Assembly: GCA_002197995.1 (NCBI GenBank)
Contig: NGZR01000007.1
Location: forward strand, 950,399-1,014,398
From: Gaeumannomyces sp. JS-464
Lineage: Eukaryota; Ascomycota; Sordariomycetes; Magnaporthales; Magnaporthaceae
DNA length: 64,000 nucleotides
Reading direction: 5' to 3'
Numbering within the stretch: position 1 is the stretch's first letter; the number at the start of each line of letters is the position of its first letter. This document shows, one piece after another, positions 1 through 11,900 of the stretch. The notes under the pieces are model-generated. The model was given only the letters and a program-made list of their open reading frames with translations, did not search any database and was not told the DNA's origin. The position numbers and the translations under genes were made by a program.

Positions 1-54
1 CACCGCCGCACCGGGGACACTGTTTGCCTAACGTTTGCCCATCTGATTTCGTAG

Positions 55-2848
55 TACTCCAACGTGCACCTGCCTCCTGGCCAGGAGCAGGAGGATGAGG
101 TTCAGCGATCGCTGCTGAGAGAGGGCCCTGCCGCCTACGACCACGACCGTCTAGCAACGCAGACCCCTCCCGTCCGCCCGTATCTGCCTATAGTTTGACC
201 GAGTCCTACGCCCCCAACGCCCCTACCACTAGGCCCGGTGCCGGCATCGGGCAGGCGCCCTCGCCCTTCCAGAACGAATATGGTACTTCGTCTGGATACG
301 CCGGTGCCACAGACCAGCCTGGCGGGGGCTTCGGCATGGGTGCCGGTGGCGGCGGTCCGGCCGGCTACGACGACGAGGACAGCTGGATCCAGCGCCAGCA
401 GCCTAATGCCGCTCCTGCCGGCGGTCTGAAGCGCTACGCGACCAGGAAAGTCAAGCTAGTGCAGGGCTCTGTTCTTAGCATCGACTACAACGTCCCCAGC
501 GCCATCAGGAACGCCGTTCAGCCCAAATACCGTGATCTCGAGGGCACAAACGAGGAGTTCGTCAAGATGCGCTACACGGCGGCTACTTGCGATCCCAACG
601 ACTTCACGCTGAAGAACGGCTACGACCTGCGTCCCCGCATGTACAACCGGCACACCGAGCTGCTGATTGCCATCACCTACTACAACGAGGACAAGGTGCT
701 TACCTCGCGTACCCTGCACGGTGTCATGCAGAACATCCGAGACATCGTCAACCTCAAAAAGTCCACCTTCTGGAACAAAGGCGGCCCGGCATGGCAGAAG
801 ATCGTGGTCTGCCTGATTTTCGACGGTCTCGAGAAGACGGACAAGAACGTCCTGGACGTCCTGGCCACCATTGGTGTCTACCAGGATGGTGTCATCAAGA
901 AGGACGTCGATGGCCACGAAACTGTTGCTCATATCTTCGAGTACACCACACAGCTGTCCGTCACGCCCAACCAGCAGCTGATCCGCCCCACCGACGATGG
1001 CCCCAACACATTCCCGCCCGTTCAGTTCATCTTCTGCCTCAAGGCCAAGAACAGCAAGAAGATCAACTCTCACCGTTGGCTCTTCAACGCCTTTGGCCGC
1101 ATTCTCAACCCCGAGATCTGCATTCTCCTCGATGCCGGTACCAAACCCAGCGCGAGGTCGCTTCTCGGACTGTGGGAGGGCTTCTACAACGACAAGGACC
1201 TGGGAGGTGCTTGTGGTGAGATTCATGCAATGCTTGGACGCGGTGGAAAGAAGCTGCTGAACCCGCTCGTGGCCGTGCAGAACTTCGAGTACAAGATTTC
1301 CAACATTCTGGACAAGCCCCTGGAGAGTTCTTTTGGCTATGTTAGCGTCTTGCCTGGTGCCTTCTCCGCCTACCGGTTCCGGGCTATTATGGGCCGCCCG
1401 CTGGAGCAGTACTTTCACGGAGACCACACCCTGTCCAAGATCCTCGGCAAGAAGGGTATCGAAGGCATGAACATTTTCAAGAAGAACATGTTCTTGGCCG
1501 AGGACCGTATTCTCTGTTTCGAGCTCGTCGCCAAGGCCGGACAGAAGTGGCATCTGAGCTACATCAAGGCCGCCAAGGGAGAGACGGATGTGCCCGAGGG
1601 AGCCGCCGAGTTCATCAGCCAGCGTCGTCGTTGGCTCAACGGATCGTTCGCCGCCACCATTTACTCGCTGATGCATTTCGGCCGCATGTACAAGAGCGGC
1701 CACAACCTGATCCGCATGTTCTTCTTCCACGTCCAACTCATCTATAACATCCTCAACGTCATCTTCACCTGGTTCTCTCTGGCTTCCTACTGGCTCACGA
1801 CCAAGGTCATCATGGATCTCGTCGGCAATCCGCAGCCTGCGACCGCCGAGAGGGGTGCCAAGGCCGGCTGGCCCTTCGGTGACAAGGCAACGCCACTCTT
1901 CAACAACATCCTGCAGTACATCTACTTGGGCTTCGTCATCCTCCAATTCATTCTGGCTCTCGGAAACAGACCGAAAGGCTCAAAGTACACATATGTGACA
2001 TCCTTTGCAGTCTTCGGCTTCATTCAGACCTACATCCTCGTCCTCTCGGCCTACCTCGTGGTGCGTGCGTTTGAGCAGCCAATCGGGGATCAGATCAAGA
2101 CGGACAACGCAAAGGCCTTCATGGACAGCATCTTTGGTAACTCCGGAGCTGCCGGCGTGATTATCCTTGCGCTCATCACCATCTACGGCATATACTTCAT
2201 CGCGTCCTTCCTGTACCTCGACCCGTGGCACATGTTCCACTCGTTCCCCTATTACATGGTTCTGATGTCGACCTACATCAACATCCTCATGGTGTACGCC
2301 TTCAACAACTGGCACGACGTCTCGTGGGGTACCAAGGGCTCGGACAAGGCCGAGGCACTTCCTTCTGCGCAGATCACGAAGGGCGACAAGGACGAGGCCG
2401 TGGTCGAGGAGGTCGACAAGCCGCAGGAGGACATCGACAGCCAGTTCGAGGCTACCGTTCGCCGTGCCCTCACCCCTTACGTCGAGGTTCCCGAGGTGGA
2501 GACCAAGGACCTGGAGGATTCGTACAAGTCCTTCCGTACGATGCTGGTGTCCTTCTGGCTGTTTTCCAACTGTATTCTTGCAGTGGTCATCACAAGCGAC
2601 AACTTTGACAAGCAGTTCTCGGTATGTTTCACACCCCGTTTTTAAGCTCGCCTGCCAATCTGGCTGCAACAATTGCTAACCAAGAGGTCTTTCCGCCATT
2701 CCAGGACACAAACAATTCCACCAACCGAACGGCGCAGTTCTTCCGCTTCTTGCTGTTCGCCACGGCCTTCCTGTCACTGATCCGCTTCATTGGATTCCTG
2801 TGGTTCCTGGGCAAGACCGGTATCATGTGCTGCATCGCGCGCCGTTAA
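55..2848 (+). CDS. Class III chitin synthase, 5' end outside the window
   Basis: Polymerises UDP-GlcNAc into chitin at the plasma membrane. An intron ends at the AG at 53-54, so the first exon lies left of the window. The visible exons are 55-2621 and 2705-2848, with an intron 2622-2704 (GTATGT...CAG). The N-terminal part is low complexity with the [11 protein letters not shown] signature. The catalytic core follows, with [15 protein letters not shown], the acceptor-site EDR in [11 protein letters not shown], and QRRRW (codons near 1620-1635). Several C-terminal membrane segments follow, ending in GIMCCIARR. The wording matches Neurospora chs-1 type (class III) enzymes, which support hyphal growth. 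Upstream of about 176 the native frame is +1 relative to the rest: residues ending TPPVRP join SAYSL only if one C is restored in the CCC run at 177-179. I treat this as a likely consensus error. Confidence 0.95.
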
Positions 2849-4091
2849 GCGCGCACTCACGATGTGGGAACGGACAGGGCAGAGCGCAGGACTCGTCTTA
2901 GTGAAGGTGCAAGTCAAGCGCCTTCAGACTGAAAGACGCGTCCCCACAAAAGGTTGACTGATTGGGGCCGCTGGATCTTGCGGCGGGCTCTGAAGGGAAA
3001 CAAAGCAAGATTTAAACGAAAAGACACCTGAGAAGGAATCTGCTATCATATGGAGCAGGGTCAGGTAATGGATACGATTCTTGACTGTTTGTATAAGGTA
3101 CATTTCGCGGCGGTGTCTTTTTCTGATCTTCTTGGGTTCATGGGGCGGTATCAGACTGTGTCTCCCACCGCAACTCAACTTTCACGGCAACAACGCAAGC
3201 AAAATAATGAATCAACGGGAAGAGGGATTTGCGGTATTTGTTCTGGTCTAGGCTGTCTATGTCAACACAGCCATTGGCCTAGAGATCCATAGGCTTCTTT
3301 GATTGAACACGATGTAATTTGTCAAGTCCATGGGCCAGCCGGGCGACCTGGCTCAGAGTTTCAGATCCGAAGGAAGGAAAGCGCACAACTTCCTTGTCCA
3401 GGCAGTTATGGCACAGCCTCATCTAATGTAAGCTTTCCACCAAGCATTGGGGATGGCTCGATGCCACCAGGTGCTGGTTGTATGGGAGCATTATTCGAGG
3501 GGCTTGCGGCTGGTGGGGAGCGGAAAAGTAGCTGACAGATGGAAGAGGTTGAACCCAGTGTTGCGCTCTAGACCGAAACAACATGAAAGTTGCAAAAAGC
3601 ATTCAATACCTAGGTACCTACTATCCATTTAAACAGTTACTAGATGGACGAAAGGCTCGCTGCTAAACTGGGGATCTAGCACAGAATATACTTGTCACTT
3701 GTCTTACTGCGGTTCCGACAGAGCGTCCATGGCAGTTGGTCCAAGTTTCCAGCAGCCGCGTGAGGGCCCCACTCTTTTGTGTGGATGCCTGGACCGCTTC
3801 CACTTGGGCTGCGTCGGGTCACTGCCCCGCGACATGCAGTCGCCGCATCCCGCGACTTTGCGCTGAACGATTTGATCTTGACCCTCGTGGCAACATCGGG
3901 CACGCTTCTCCCCCGCCACCTTACTTCCCCGGCCCTCGCGTACTCTCGCGCAGCCTCTCGAGCGATTGCTTTTCGTCCTCCGCCCTCCAAACAGTCCATT
4001 ACCTAAGTCCCCGCCCTCGCTCGCGCCGCCAAACTTCGATCCTTGACCTCACGTTCACTTCCCCTCGCCAGGACAGGCAACCTCCGCCAAG
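2849..4091. other. Intergenic region between chitin synthase and UBC12
   Basis: Holds the chitin synthase 3' flank and the UBC12 promoter. No conserved protein or RNA gene was recognised. A palindromic CCTAGGTACCTA element lies at 3609-3620. The last 150 bases before 4092 are C- and T-rich, as is usual just upstream of fungal starts. Confidence 0.5.
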
Positions 4092-4982
4092 ATGTTAAAG
4101 ATCTGGTCTATGGTTCGTACCGCCCGCGCATGCTACGTGCTCTTTCCTTGTTTCCCAGATGTGTGCGCATCCTAAGCGGAGATCTAGCACCATGATGCGG
4201 CGCGAAGTCTTGCTAACCACCAGTGTCGATCTCACAGAAAAAAGAGCAGCAGAAGGCCGAGACTGCAGAAGGGGCCGCAGGGGGGAAGAAGAAGAAGGTC
4301 ACAGCCGCGCAGCTTCGCGTACAGAAAGGTTCATGGTGCCTGCGCAGACTATTCTTTGCCCTCCGCCCGCATACCCCTCTCCCCGCCCCCGGCCTCCTCG
4401 CGCCAGATCATGTAACTCACGCGACGCCTCTTGTCCCCCAGATCTTTCGGAGCTCTCACTCGGCGCTACCATGAGGACGGAATTCCCAGACCCCGACGAT
4501 ATTCTCAACTTCACCCTGACGATCGACCCTGACGAGGGCATGTACCGCGGCGGGCGCTTCGACTTCGACTTTAAGATCAACCAGAACTTTCCGCACGAGC
4601 CGCCAAAGGTGCTGTGCAAGCAGAAGATCTACCACCCAAACATTGACCTGGAGGGCAAGGTCTGCCTCAACATTCTGCGCGAGGACTGGAAGCCTGTCCT
4701 GAACCTGAACGCCGTTATCGTCGGCCTACAGGTGAGTGAGGCCCCGGTCCCGCCAGGCAGCTAGCTAGGTGGCTGCCGAATTGGAAGTCCCGGGTTGCTG
4801 ACGAAAACTACTCTTGCTTCTCATCACAGTTTCTCTTCCTCGAACCCAACGCGTCGGATCCCTTGAACAAGGAGGCAGCAGAGGACCTACGAAGTAACCG
4901 TGAGGGCTTTAAGCGCAACGTCCGAACCTCTATGGGAGGCGGCGTCATCAGAGGCGTCACATTTGACCGTGTCCTGAAGTGA
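4092..4982 (+). CDS. ubc12: NEDD8-conjugating enzyme E2 (UBC12)
   Basis: Accepts NEDD8/Rub1 from the E1 and passes it to cullins, which activates SCF-type ubiquitin ligases. Four exons give an intact frame: 4092-4112, 4238-4328, 4442-4731 and 4830-4982. The first exon encodes only MLKIWSM. In this family the N-terminal extension docks on the E1 and its acetylated Met on DCN1, and it is spliced to the KKEQQKAE segment. The UBC fold follows with FPHEPP, the HPN motif (YHPNIDLEG) and the catalytic Cys in [11 protein letters not shown] (TGC at 4663-4665). It ends in FDRVLK. Intron 1 has a CTAAC branch site near 4212. About 184 residues, normal for the family. It is one of the few conserved genes here with no frame break. 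Confidence 0.96.
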
Positions 4983-5996
4983 GATGTCTATGGGACAAGG
5001 ATGTGGGAGATGAAGGGCTATGGAAATATCGGACATCATGAACAATCATGGAAGCCCGAACTCCGCGCACCTCAGGCCCCCTGCCGTCCCCCTGACCGGC
5101 ATGTGGCGGCGACCTGGCCCTCCCAACGAGAGGCTCAAGTCGTTTGTTGCCCATGACACATATCATCTTCTGTCTCGCTACCACACGACAACGACAGCGA
5201 CAGCGGGTTTGCGAAGCGAGAACATAACCACCACATAGAGCATCTTCTTGAGGAGGGCGTTGGTAATTTACCCACCTGCATTGCACGTTTGCTTGGCTTC
5301 TTATCACGCGATGGAGCAAATGGGAAAGGAAGGATACTCATTCTGGAGGAGTATAGGCTGCAACACAGCGTTCCCGGCGGCTTTTTCCTGTCGACTTGGT
5401 TTTCTGTTTGATTTGTTTGATTTGTTGGCCGTCTATTATTTATTTATTCCCTCTTCCTATGACTCTTCTTCTTTCTGCTCCTTCTCCACCATCGTTGATG
5501 GCCAGCCTTTATGCGGCTGTTTCATCGCGACCCCAGGATGATACTTTCGGCGGCTTTCCTTGAATGCCACGCAGTAACAAAAGGATAGGTAGGTGTTTTT
5601 TGTGTAGATGTCTGGTACCTGAACAGCCTGCCCAGCCTCTTCAAATAGGCACGTACCCGGTCGCCGTTGTGACTGAGGAGGTGCTGGAGGTGCTGCAAGA
5701 GGACGTCTTGGCGTCTCCGAAGTTTCCCAGCTTCCCCAAACTCGGCGGGGCGGTGACTCCAGCAGCTTAGGGCCCACACCGCGTCCCGTTGACGACCCCT
5801 GGCTGGAAGCTCCGATGTCGCAGCCCGCCTGGAAAATTCTGTCCCCACCATCTGTGGGAGCTCTGATGCCCCATCACAAATAAGGCGAAAGCTTGACAGC
5901 AAACTCTCGCAAAGCCCAACTTAGACCTCCTTTCATTCCACAGCCTGCCTCATCCTCCCTCGATCTTTCCCTTCCTCTCTCTTCATCCTCTCAATC
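4983..5996. promoter_or_regulatory. UBC12 3' flank and ILV5 promoter
   Basis: No gene was seen. Two TGACTC cores (5460-5465 and 5754-5759) resemble the half-conserved CPC1/Gcn4 element TGACTCA that controls amino-acid biosynthesis genes such as ILV5. The match is short and incomplete, so this is a weak inference. C- and T-rich tracts fill 5930-5996 directly before the ATG. Confidence 0.3.
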
Positions 5997-7585
5997 ATGT
6001 CCGCTCGCAGCTTCTCCAAGGCCCTGCGGCCAATGGCCCGCCAATTGGCCTCGCCGGCCGTGCAGAGGCGGACCTTTGTCGCCGCCGCCTGGTGCGGGCC
6101 ACCGCCGTTGCCAGGAAAGCTACTCCTGCCCAGCAGCAGGTCCGTGGTGTCAAGACCATTGACTTTGCGGGCTCCCCCGAGCAGGTCTGGGGTATGTGGC
6201 AATCCACCTGGCTCAGCCCAGGAATCAATTGAGATGTTGCTCCCTTTGGCGGGGCTCCCTTTGCTGATTATCATCCCCTTGCTGCAGAGCGTGCCGACTG
6301 GCCCAAGGAGAAGCTGCTGGTGAGTCATGCCCTCCCTTGGCCGCGGATCGACAAATGCACAGAATAAGTGTGAAGAAGAGTCTGACACAGCCAAATCACT
6401 GCAGGAGTACTTCAAGGACGACACCCTCGCCCTCATTGGCTACGGCTCCCAGGGCCACGGCCAGGGCCTTAACCTTCGCGACAACGGCCTGAACGTCATC
6501 ATCGGCGTGCGGAAGGATGGCAAGTCGTGGAAGGATGCCATCCAGGACGGCTGGGTCCCGGGCAAGAACCTCTTCGAGGTCGACGAGGCCATCTCGCGCG
6601 GCTCCATCGTCATGAACCTGCTCAGCGACGCCGCCCAGAGTGAGACCTGGCCCCACATCAAGCCCCAGATCACCAAGGGCAAGGTAAGCACCCCTTCTTC
6701 GATCTTCTTTTCCCTGGTCACTTCTTGGTATCCAAGTGAGCTGACATTCTCCTCGCGTTCTTGCTCCCGAAAAAAAAAGACCTTGTACTTCTCGCACGGT
6801 TTCTCCCCAGTGTTCAAGGACCTCACCAAGGTCGAGGTGCCCTCTGACGTCGACGTCATCCTGTGCGCCCCCAAGGGCTCCGGCCGCACAGTCCGCTCGC
6901 TGTTCCGTGAGGGCCGTGGCATCAACTCATCCTTCGCCGTGTACCAAGATGTCACCGGCAAGGCTGAGGAGAAGGCCATCGCGCTGGGCGTTGCCATCGG
7001 CAGCGGCTACCTGTACAAGACCACCTTCGAGAAGGAGGTCTACTCGGACCTATACGGTGAGCGTGGCTGCCTGATGGGTGGTATCCACGGCATGTTCCTG
7101 GCCCAGTACGAGGTCCTGCGCGAGCGTGGCCACAGCCCCTCGGAGGCCTTCAACGAGACGGTTGAGGAGGCTACCCAGTCGCTGTACCCGCTCATCGGCG
7201 CCAACGGCATGGACTGGATGTACGAGGCCTGCTCCACCACTGCCCGCCGTGGTGCCATTGACTGGTCGCCCCGCTTCAAGGACGCCCTGAAGCCCGTCTT
7301 CAACCAGCTGTATGACTCGGTCAAGGACGGCTCCGAGACCAAGCGCTCGCTTGAGTACAACAGCCAGAAGGACTACCGCGAGAAGTACGAGGCCGAGATG
7401 GAGGAGATCCGCAACCTGGAGATTTGGAGGGCAGGCAAGGCCGTCCGGTATGTGCCCACCTACTTCCCTTGATACCACGCCTCAGTACCTGCGCAAATTC
7501 ACCTCGACTCATAGGGAGCCATTGAATCCTTTTGCTAACACTGTATCTCCTGAACAGCTCTCTCCGTCCTGAGAACCAGAAGTAA
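5997..7585 (+). CDS. ilv5: Ketol-acid reductoisomerase, mitochondrial
   Basis: NADPH-dependent acetohydroxy-acid isomeroreductase of valine, leucine and isoleucine synthesis, in the mitochondrial matrix. Exons: 5997-6191, 6288-6319, 6405-6683, 6780-7447 and 7558-7585. The N terminus (MSARSFSKALRPMARQ) is a basic, hydroxylated transit peptide. Then come TIDFAGSPEQVW, ERADWPKEKLL, the Rossmann motif GYGSQGHGQGLNLRDNG, and the C-terminal catalytic knot with GERGCLMGGIHGM and GANGMDWMYEACSTTARRG. The tail is AVRSLRPENQK. The intron at 6684-6779 ends in an A-rich AAAAAAAAAG instead of a pyrimidine tract. A one-base deficit at about 6081-6093 (GCC repeat) throws the frame between FVAAA and VRATAVARK. 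All later exon phases agree once it is corrected. Otherwise normal in length and motifs. Confidence 0.95.
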
Positions 7586-7979
7586 AATCGTGTGTTACTA
7601 TATACAGCGAGGGACGGGGCGTAGAAAGCGTCCCATCGATCGGTCGCGATGTGGTGGGATCTGGGCGTGCTGATAACCTGGGTTCTCGCTCAGTCATCTT
7701 TTGGGTCGGGATCTTGGGGGAAAAGGCTGGTCAAAAGTTCACATCTCTTCGCGAGAAGGAAAAAGGGTTGCTTTCTTTTCGGTTCTATCTCGGTCTGGCC
7801 TCATGTCTCTTTTGCTTTTTTTTTTTTTCTCCTCGCATATCGATACCTCGGCACTATTCAAAATGGATCAATTCACTTATATCATGCCGTCTTCCTGGAT
7901 GTCCAGTATGCTGCTACGCTGGGCTTCGTTGCCGCGTTACTTGAGCCATACGTATGAGACGGCCCGTGAGTCTAAAGGA
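7586..7979. other. Short convergent intergenic region
   Basis: 3' flanks of ILV5 (+) and the haloacid dehalogenase gene (-). It contains a T-rich run at 7816-7830. No gene was seen. Confidence 0.5.
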
Positions 7980-8939
7980 TCAGGCAGCTCTCGCATCACC
8001 CAGCTGCCGAGCGAGTTCGAGGAAGCCTTCGCTATCTAATGGGATCCAGACGTCCACCCACTCCTGAGCGTCCTTGTAGCGATCATCATCCTCGCTCCAT
8101 TCCTCCTCGCCGGCTCTCTCGACATAGACAGTCCTGAGACCGCAGGCTCTGGCCCCCTCGAGGTCTTTAAGATGCGCAGCGACCATAGCGACCTGGCCGG
8201 GCTGGAAGCCGAGCGCCTTGGCGGCTCCGAGGTAGGTGCTCGGGTGCGGCTTGTACGCGCCAAAGTCCTCGGACGAGACGATGCGGTCGAAGCCCAGGCG
8301 GGCGCGCGAGTCGAGGTCGCGGAGGAGCGACCTGTTCCCGTTTGAGAGGGTGGCGGCGACGAGGCCGCGGGCGCGCAGCTCGCGGATGCCCGGGGCCGAG
8401 TCCCGCCACGGCGCGAGCGCGTGCCAGGCCCTGCTGAGCTCGAGCACCTCGGCGTCGGCGAACAGGCCGGCCAAGCCCCAGCGCCCCAGCAGCTCGTCGA
8501 GGCTGTCGCGGTGGTGCGCGTCAACGTCCTTCCACGGCGTCGTCCCCGAGACGAAGCCCCGCGTGAAGCGGCCGTAGCTGGCGCGCCACTGCGCCGCGAA
8601 CCCGGCGGGCCAGTCCGTGGTCGTCGTCGTCGGTGGGTCCCCCTCGGGCGGCGGCTGCCGGGGGGTCGTTATCATGCGTTTGGTCCCCGTGCCGCCGCTG
8701 CTGCTCGCCAGGAGCTCCCGGGCGCGCGCCTGCAGGGCCGGCGGCAGGGAGCGGAAGGCTGGCGATGTGATTTTAGCCGCAAGGGCGCGGTCGAGGGCGT
8801 CTTCGATCGAGGTGCGCCAGTCCACCACGGTGCCGAAGACATCAAAGGCCAGGGCCTTGATTTGCTGGCCCAGGGTGGTGGCGGTGGTGCCTGATGACCG
8901 CCCGTCAGCGCCCTTGGTGTGTGTTTGGCTTTCGTCCAT
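7980..8939 (-). CDS. HAD-superfamily haloacid dehalogenase type II
   Basis: Single intact 319-residue frame starting at the ATG at 8939. All HAD motifs of the L-2-haloacid dehalogenase subfamily are present. Motif I is AFDVFGTVVDWR, with the nucleophilic Asp near residue 33. Motif II is TLSNGN. The lysine sits in FGAYKPHPSTY. The acidic motif is MVAAHLKDLEGARACG followed by TVYVER. The usual wording of the last motif is AAHPYDL, so the HLKDL variant is mildly unusual but keeps the Asp. Members hydrolyse 2-haloalkanoates or, in fungi, mostly unknown small phosphorylated or halogenated substrates. A proline- and threonine-rich insert (about residues 90-110) widens the cap region. Likely cytosolic. 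Substrate unknown. Confidence 0.88.
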   Translation of the reverse strand: MDESQTHTKGADGRSSGTTATTLGQQIKALAFDVFGTVVDWRTSIEDALDRALAAKITSPAFRSLPPALQARARELLASSSGGTGTKRMITTPRQPPPEGDPPTTTTTDWPAGFAAQWRASYGRFTRGFVSGTTPWKDVDAHHRDSLDELLGRWGLAGLFADAEVLELSRAWHALAPWRDSAPGIRELRARGLVAATLSNGNRSLLRDLDSRARLGFDRIVSSEDFGAYKPHPSTYLGAAKALGFQPGQVAMVAAHLKDLEGARACGLRTVYVERAGEEEWSEDDDRYKDAQEWVDVWIPLDSEGFLELARQLGDARAA

Positions 8940-11900
8940 GGCTGGAAATGGGGCAGGCCCTGGGCGGAATTGTCTACAGGCCGAGGTTGCCCAAAGGGGG
9001 TAAAATCGGTTTTTAGATTGTGATTCGTTCCTTTTGTGTGTTATTTTCGCATTCCTCGTTTCAAACTACACCATATGTATTGGTGCTTCGTCCAAGGACG
9101 GCGTGGTTTACTGTCATATCAGGTTGTTCAAAGGCCTCGGCGCAGAAGCTCGGATCATAGGGCTCGACATGACGTGCCGGCCTCGGCTGAGGGGTTACGT
9201 GTTGGACGTAGAGACATGTTAGTAAGCTAAGGAATATCTGTCGGACAATAGATATATGTGTGGTTGAATCAGTTATATATCCTCACACTTACATACCTCA
9301 TTCGGGCACCAATAAGCTCGCCCATAATTGAAAGGCAGGTGCAGGTGTATCATCAAACCAAGCAAGCTGGATGATCACAATATCCGTATACGTTCCGTAT
9401 GGCAGTAACAATGATAACAGGTTTTTCCAGCTCATGTCCACTGGTCACTGGGGATGATCCAATAATGCTTGGCATCACAGTGTTAGCCACGGGGTGTTGA
9501 CAAGCCCGAGAACATTGATATCTCACGAAACATATCACGGCACTCCTCGGCACCTTCTACATCCCCTTTTCGGGGGATACGCATGCCATACGAGTGTCGT
9601 TGCTTCCGACTATGCCGTGAAACCCGTTTGCCTGCTTCTTCAGGATATACGGAGACGCCGGGTGTTCCAGGTCGCGAGATATGACAGCCTGTGTAGGTCT
9701 TGGCTAACCGCCCGAGCAATCAGAGAGGAAAGAGCATGATGATTGTGGCAAGTCGAAAAAAAAAAAGAAAAAAAAAACGGGAGGCAACGGCCCCGGAACC
9801 CACAATGCCGTGCAACGTTTAGCAACATGTATCTTTGTTGCAGGCCGGCCCGCTTCTGGCAGCAGACCGCCCGAGTTCGAGGTTTTCCAGGGAACGGCGA
9901 AAGAATACCAGGCATCAAAGCGGCTGCCCGCTCCGGCTGTTGACCTCCCCGTGCCGTCGGCCCGGGGAGGCTTCGCAAGAGATAAAGCCAGCACATGTGA
10001 GACAGCTGGGCCTTCACGGAGCTGCTGCACTTGCCACCATAAGGTCATCATTGTTTTTGCATATGTCGCACAAGGCGTCTGTCTTGGCGCATGCTATCTT
10101 TAACGTTGTTTATCTGATCCCTTGGCCGGATTGTGGCGTATTTGAACTAATGGATGTACAGCGATGGGGTGGATTCGAGCCGCGCTTCTTGGCATGCTCT
10201 TTTTATTTTATTTGTCTTCCCTTTCGAAGAAAGATACGGAATCTCGGATGAGAGCACGGTGGACAAAGGAGGGGGGATGTGCCGGAAGCCGGGCACCTAG
10301 GGAAAAACCATCAGGCGCGGGGCTAACAACGGGAATCGTCTCGCCACGGAGCGCGGTGCCAACCGGGCACGCGCGGCATAGCAAGGGCGGGTAGGGTAAT
10401 CGGTCAAAGCTCCCATGTGGGCGGACGGAAGGGTCGAAGCGTTTGACGTGCCTGCCTGGGTCATCTACCGTGAGCACATATACGAGCGGCGCATATTGTG
10501 CGTGATGGACTGGCTGCCTGCCCCCTTTATTTTGTGTTCGTCTCAATTTTATCTCAGAGCTAAAAAATGACGCGGGTGGTGATCCTGTCATCCATCTCCA
10601 ACCCTGGAGATAAACACAGCACACGGGCTGGCGCCCGAGCCTCTGGCGTGGGAAGGAAGCCGTTCCTGTTTCCTTGTTTTAGACGCTACTAGACAAGCGC
10701 GCCGTCCGCCAGCCAGTCGGGGAATATTATCTGGTCCTTGAGCGAAACCGAACAGCGGCTGGCCCGGCCGGCTCTAATTTCTGGCCTGGGCGACCAAAAC
10801 AAACAAGGGGCTCTGTGGCTTCTGGGCTAACAACCTGCCCAAGGGAGTCTGGTCCGCGGCAGCTGGCTAGGTGCATCCCCGGTCTGTTGGTGTGCCTTGT
10901 CTGGCGTTCCTGTGTGCCGGTTAGTCAGGGGCATCGTCCAAGCCTCCGGTGCAGTCGGCGCCTCCTTTTCTCGTAACGGGGATAGTAATATCGTGTCCTA
11001 TCGGCGAGCTGCAAGCTTTCGCCGGTGCGGAGTAGGCCGCGCCTGGAGTGCATTGTGCAGAGCATTCGACACCGACAGTGGCTGATTTATTCCTTTCCCT
11101 GCCGTTAATGCATCCCTTTGCTGAGAAAAATATGCAGCCCTCTTTCCCACCCGGGCTAGGCCGCGAACCTGGTGTGGGCCGCCCCATACAACGCCCCCCA
11201 CTCTCACTTTCCCTTTTGGCTCGAGACCCCCGGCTTGAGTGGAGTGTAACTTTGGTCTAATCCCGAGGCGAGAACAGGGCGAGAGCTGGGCATCACTACT
11301 CGTACAATTTCCTTGTCTATCGTTCATTATGTCCTCGGCGTCGGTGGGGGTGCTCTTATTTGTGTCTCGCGGGGGCTGTGCCTGCCTGGCGGTTGGACCA
11401 AGCACGCACAGGACAGGACAGGATAGGAGAGAAACAGGATATTTGACAGCTCGTAGCTCGCAGCTCGCTCACCCTTGAATGGGAGCCAGGTCCCGCAATA
11501 TCGGCTGCCAAAGGGCGCCGGCCCACCGCGAGGATGCCCATGGTTGTAAAGGAGGAAACCTGGAGTCGGGTGCAAAGATGTGACGGTCTCGTCACGTCGC
11601 CATCCGAATTTCCCCCCTCTGCAACACTGTTGCAACTCTTATTTTTCGTAACTGATCCGGCGCGGTGCATACCAAGCTCGGCGCGGAGGCTGCGAATGGC
11701 GTTGCTGTCGAGGCGGGGGGGCGGCTACTTGGGAAATTCTATCGGGCGGGCAATGCTACCCGATGTACCACCAAAGTTGAAGAAAAGAAAATGTGAGCAG
11801 ATGCAGCCGTCCACGCGCGGCCAGTTGCGCAAAAAATAAGCGGGCCAGCCGTTTTTGCCGACATTGATTCCTTCTGATCTTCCTTCGTTCGGTTTTTCCT

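Noticed and set aside
456..1946. 496-codon open frame antisense to chitin synthase
   Set aside because: It mirrors the highly conserved catalytic core on the other strand; its own product has no motifs and arises from GC-rich codon use.
10160..10190. GGATTCGAGCC resembling a tRNA T-arm
   Set aside because: No acceptor stem, D-arm or anticodon stem could be fitted around it.
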